Assembly (NCBI GenBank): GCA_965199975.1
Contig: OZ241340.1
Location: 2,728,001-2,792,000, forward strand
DNA from: JASLDZ01 sp965199975
GTDB lineage: Bacteria; Pseudomonadota; Alphaproteobacteria; Caulobacterales; Caulobacteraceae
DNA length: 64,000 nucleotides
Reading direction: 5' to 3'
Within the stretch, counting starts at the first letter, position 1, and each line of letters begins with the position of its first letter. The notes beneath the pieces were generated by a model, which saw only the letters and a list, made by a program, of their open reading frames with translations, did not search any database and was not told the DNA's origin. A program made the position numbers and the translations under genes. Positions 61,909 to 64,000 of the stretch are shown piece after piece.

Positions 61909-62133
61909 ATGGCGCAGATGACCGGCGTGGTGACCATCGTGCAGGAGGGCCGCTTCCAGCTCACCGACAGCGATGGCGTGTCGCACCTCTTCATCCTGGG
62001 CCCCAACGCGGCGACCGAGACGTGGGAGTTGCGCCCGCTCGCCGATCGCCAAGCCAAGGTGCGCGTGCGCTACACCGACGGGAAGGCGGTGATCGGCATG
62101 ATCGCCAAGTCCGTCGACCTGTGTGAGGCGTGA
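61909..62133 (+). CDS. Hypothetical 74-residue protein of the formate dehydrogenase locus
   Basis: A small, likely all-beta protein (MTGVVTIVQEGRFQLTDSDG, KVRVRYTDGKAVIGMIAKSV) with an OB-fold-like strand pattern. ATG 61909 has GGGAG nine bases upstream. The stop is 10 bp before fdhB, so it is the first gene of the plus-strand unit with fdhB and the NrfD-like gene. I do not recognise a family. An electron-transfer or assembly role is only a guess. Confidence 0.65.
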   Translation: MAQMTGVVTIVQEGRFQLTDSDGVSHLFILGPNAATETWELRPLADRQAKVRVRYTDGKAVIGMIAKSVDLCEA

Positions 62134-62143
62134 GGATGGCCCG

Positions 62144-63058
62144 ATGAACGCATATTCTCCCCGCCGCCAGGACTACACCGAACCGACGCTCGAGCGGATG
62201 ATCCCCGATGAGTCCGAGCTCACGGCCGGGGTGAAGATCGAGGCGGGCAAGAGCTACGGCTTCTTCACCGACACCACCGTCTGCATCGGCTGCAAGGCCT
62301 GCGAGGTGGCCTGCAAGGAGTGGAACAACCTCCCTGCCGACGACCTCGGCCTGACCGGCGACAGCTACGACAACACGAGCGCCCTCTCCGCCAACACCTG
62401 GCGCCACGTCAGCTTCATCGAGGTGGAAGGCGACAAGGGCGTGCGCGCCGACGTCGAGACTCCCTTCCAGTCAGGCTGGCTGATGATGAGCGATGTGTGC
62501 AAGCACTGCCACAACCCGCCGTGCCTGGAGGCCTGCCCCACCGGGGCGCTGTGGAAGAGCGAGTTCGACACGGTCGTGGTGCAGCAGGACATCTGCAACG
62601 GCTGCGGCTACTGCGTGCCCGCCTGCCCGTTCGGGGTGATCGACCTCTCCAAGCTCGACGGCAAGGCGCACAAGTGCACCCTCTGCTACGACCGGCTGAA
62701 GGGCGGGCTGGAGCCCGCCTGCGCCAAGAGCTGCCCCACCGACTCGATCCAGTTCGGCGAGGTGGGCGACCTCGTGGAGCGCGCCAAGGCGCGGGTCGAA
62801 CACCTGCACGAGCGCGGGGTGAAGAGCGCCTACCTCTACGGTGCGCCCGACACGCCTGGCGCCACCGGCGGCATCGAATACCTCAACGCCTTCTTCCTGC
62901 TCACCGCGCGGCCGGAAACCTACAATCTGCCCGTTGCGCCCACCCGCGCCTCGCTGCGGGTGAAGCCGGCGCTCACGGCCGGGCTGACGGCCATGGCGAT
63001 GTTCGCGGGCGCCGCGCTCCTGGCCTTCGCCTCAGCCGCCAAGGGCGCACGCCGATGA
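62144..63058 (+). CDS. fdhB: Formate dehydrogenase iron-sulfur subunit (FdnH/FdxH-like)
   Basis: A 304-residue electron-transfer subunit with four ferredoxin-type 4Fe-4S motifs: CIGCKACEVACKEW, CKHCHNPPCLEACP, CNGCGYCVPACPFG and CTLCYDRLKGGLEPACAKSC. Like FdnH it has a hydrophobic helix near the C-terminus (LTAMAMFAGAALLAFASAAK) that can anchor it to the membrane. ATG 62144 has GAGGA upstream. It shares four bases with the next gene (ATGA). It receives electrons from the selenoprotein encoded on the other strand. Confidence 0.94.
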   Translation: MNAYSPRRQDYTEPTLERMIPDESELTAGVKIEAGKSYGFFTDTTVCIGCKACEVACKEWNNLPADDLGLTGDSYDNTSALSANTWRHVSFIEVEGDKGVRADVETPFQSGWLMMSDVCKHCHNPPCLEACPTGALWKSEFDTVVVQQDICNGCGYCVPACPFGVIDLSKLDGKAHKCTLCYDRLKGGLEPACAKSCPTDSIQFGEVGDLVERAKARVEHLHERGVKSAYLYGAPDTPGATGGIEYLNAFFLLTARPETYNLPVAPTRASLRVKPALTAGLTAMAMFAGAALLAFASAAKGARR

Positions 63059-64000
63059 CCGACAGCCCGGTCATGACCGACACCAACCGTCGGCCGCGGG
63101 GCTCGGCGCAGCCCGACCCGCGGCAGGGCGGCGAGAGGGAGCACAAATCCACCCTGCAGCATCCGTCCCCGCGCGCAGGCGACGGGCGCAAGCCCGGATG
63201 GCGAGGGCCGACCTACTATGGCCGCCCGCAGCTGAAGAAGGCGCCGTTCGAGAACTGGGCGGTGGGCGCCTACATCTTCATGGCCGGCCTCTCCGGCTCC
63301 TCGGCGCTGATCGGCGGCCTGGCGGGCGTGACCGGTGGCGAACGCTTCCGGCCGCTGGTGCGCCGCGCGCGATGGCTGATGACGCTGGCGCCTACCCTAG
63401 GCTCGGCGCTCCTGGTCTGGGACCTGCACACCCCTAAGCGCTTCTACAACATGCTGCGGGTGGCCAAGCCGACCTCGCCCATGTCGATCGGCACCTGGGT
63501 CCTCGTGATCTTCACCAGCGGCGCCCTGCCCGCCTTCGCCGCGGGCTGGCTGGCCGACCGGGTGAAGGCGCTGCGCTGGCTGCGCCCCGTGGCCGACGCC
63601 GCGCATGTGCCCGCGGCGATCTCGGGCATGGGCCTCTCGGTCTACACCGCCTCGCTCCTCTCAGCGACGTCGGTGCCAACCTGGGCGGCCGCGCCGCGGG
63701 CGCTGGCGATGCGCTTCGGCTCGTCGTCCTTCGCCTCCGGGTGCGCAGCGCTGCGCCTGTTCGAGCGCGATCGCGCCGCGCAGCGCGCGCTGGAAGGGCT
63801 CGCAGCCGCAGCCCTGGTGAGTGAATTCGCCGCCAGCCTGGCGCAGGAGCGGCGCTTCAAGGAGGTCGGCGTCGAGCAAGCCCTGAACACGCCGGCTGGC
63901 CGGACCGAAAAGTATGTGGCCACCGGGCTCGGCGTGATCGCCCCCCTGGCGCTTCTGGGCGCCTCGTGGCTATGCCGCGCCAACGAGGAGGATGACGCCG
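63055..64000 (+). CDS. NrfD/PsrC-type membrane subunit (partial, runs off the window)
   Basis: At least 315 residues, open to the right edge. A hydrophilic Pro/Arg-rich start (to about 60, HPSPRAGDGRKPGWRGPTYY) is followed by hydrophobic helices beginning NWAVGAYIFMAGLSGSSALI, with LVWDLHTPKRFYNMLRVAKP between helices, typical of NrfD quinol-interacting subunits. It would replace the FdnI cytochrome b type subunit, passing electrons from fdhB to the quinone pool. The ATG overlaps the fdhB stop. Confidence 0.88.
   Translation, partial: MTDSPVMTDTNRRPRGSAQPDPRQGGEREHKSTLQHPSPRAGDGRKPGWRGPTYYGRPQLKKAPFENWAVGAYIFMAGLSGSSALIGGLAGVTGGERFRPLVRRARWLMTLAPTLGSALLVWDLHTPKRFYNMLRVAKPTSPMSIGTWVLVIFTSGALPAFAAGWLADRVKALRWLRPVADAAHVPAAISGMGLSVYTASLLSATSVPTWAAAPRALAMRFGSSSFASGCAALRLFERDRAAQRALEGLAAAALVSEFAASLAQERRFKEVGVEQALNTPAGRTEKYVATGLGVIAPLALLGASWLCRANEEDDA

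Overview
The window comes from a GC-rich alphaproteobacterium, almost certainly a member of the Caulobacterales. The strongest marker is a complete holdfast-anchoring operon (hfaA-hfaB-hfaD, 29993-32637). It is backed by an alphaproteobacterial rRNA operon (16S-tRNA-Ile-tRNA-Ala-23S-5S-tRNA-fMet), TonB-dependent receptor-based nutrition, and heavy use of GTG/TTG starts with 4-nt stop/start overlaps. The genus cannot be fixed from the window alone.

Layout. 1-7244: the 3' end of cobS, then a TetR repressor divergent from a complete RND efflux operon (adaptor, pump, outer-membrane channel). 7529-13982: an M61 peptidase, an M3 dipeptidyl carboxypeptidase and an OPT peptide transporter, a peptide-scavenging group. 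14040-22584: Dps, SelO, a TonB-dependent receptor with a textbook terminator, an FATP-type acyl-CoA synthetase and a polytopic GT-C-like protein. 22587-28480: a possible two-state leader, then the rrn operon on the minus strand with four tandem promoter-like sites. 28746-29894: a CBS-domain protein and a frame-shifted rhomboid remnant. 29931-32637: hfaABD. 32672-41005: a flavin oxidoreductase, an SDR protein, and a seven-gene minus-strand run in which pheS and pheT are separated by three small genes and followed by UPF0114 and an alpha/beta hydrolase. 41571-48095: the leucine-degradation genes ivd-mccB-mccA, with a VanW-domain gene in the opposite orientation between mccB and mccA. 48245-56181: a cyclophilin, a PaoABC-type molybdenum aldehyde oxidoreductase, a YghU-type glutathione transferase and an S9 peptidase. 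56182-56777 has no protein gene but holds a probable small RNA and a second structured element. 56778-58072: infC-rpmI-rplT, with infC starting at AUU. 58221-64000: a formate dehydrogenase locus split over two divergent units. Its catalytic subunit is a selenoprotein, shown by an in-frame UGA followed by a bacterial SECIS hairpin.

Most informative observations: the selenocysteine formate dehydrogenase, the AUU-initiated infC, the tandem rrn promoters with palindromes over their -10 boxes, the A-B-A' leader in front of the GT-C gene, the pheS...pheT gene insertion, the VanW/transferase fusion inside the leucine locus, and the intergenic RNA candidates near 56.3-56.6 kb. No CRISPR array, prophage, transposase or integron was seen.
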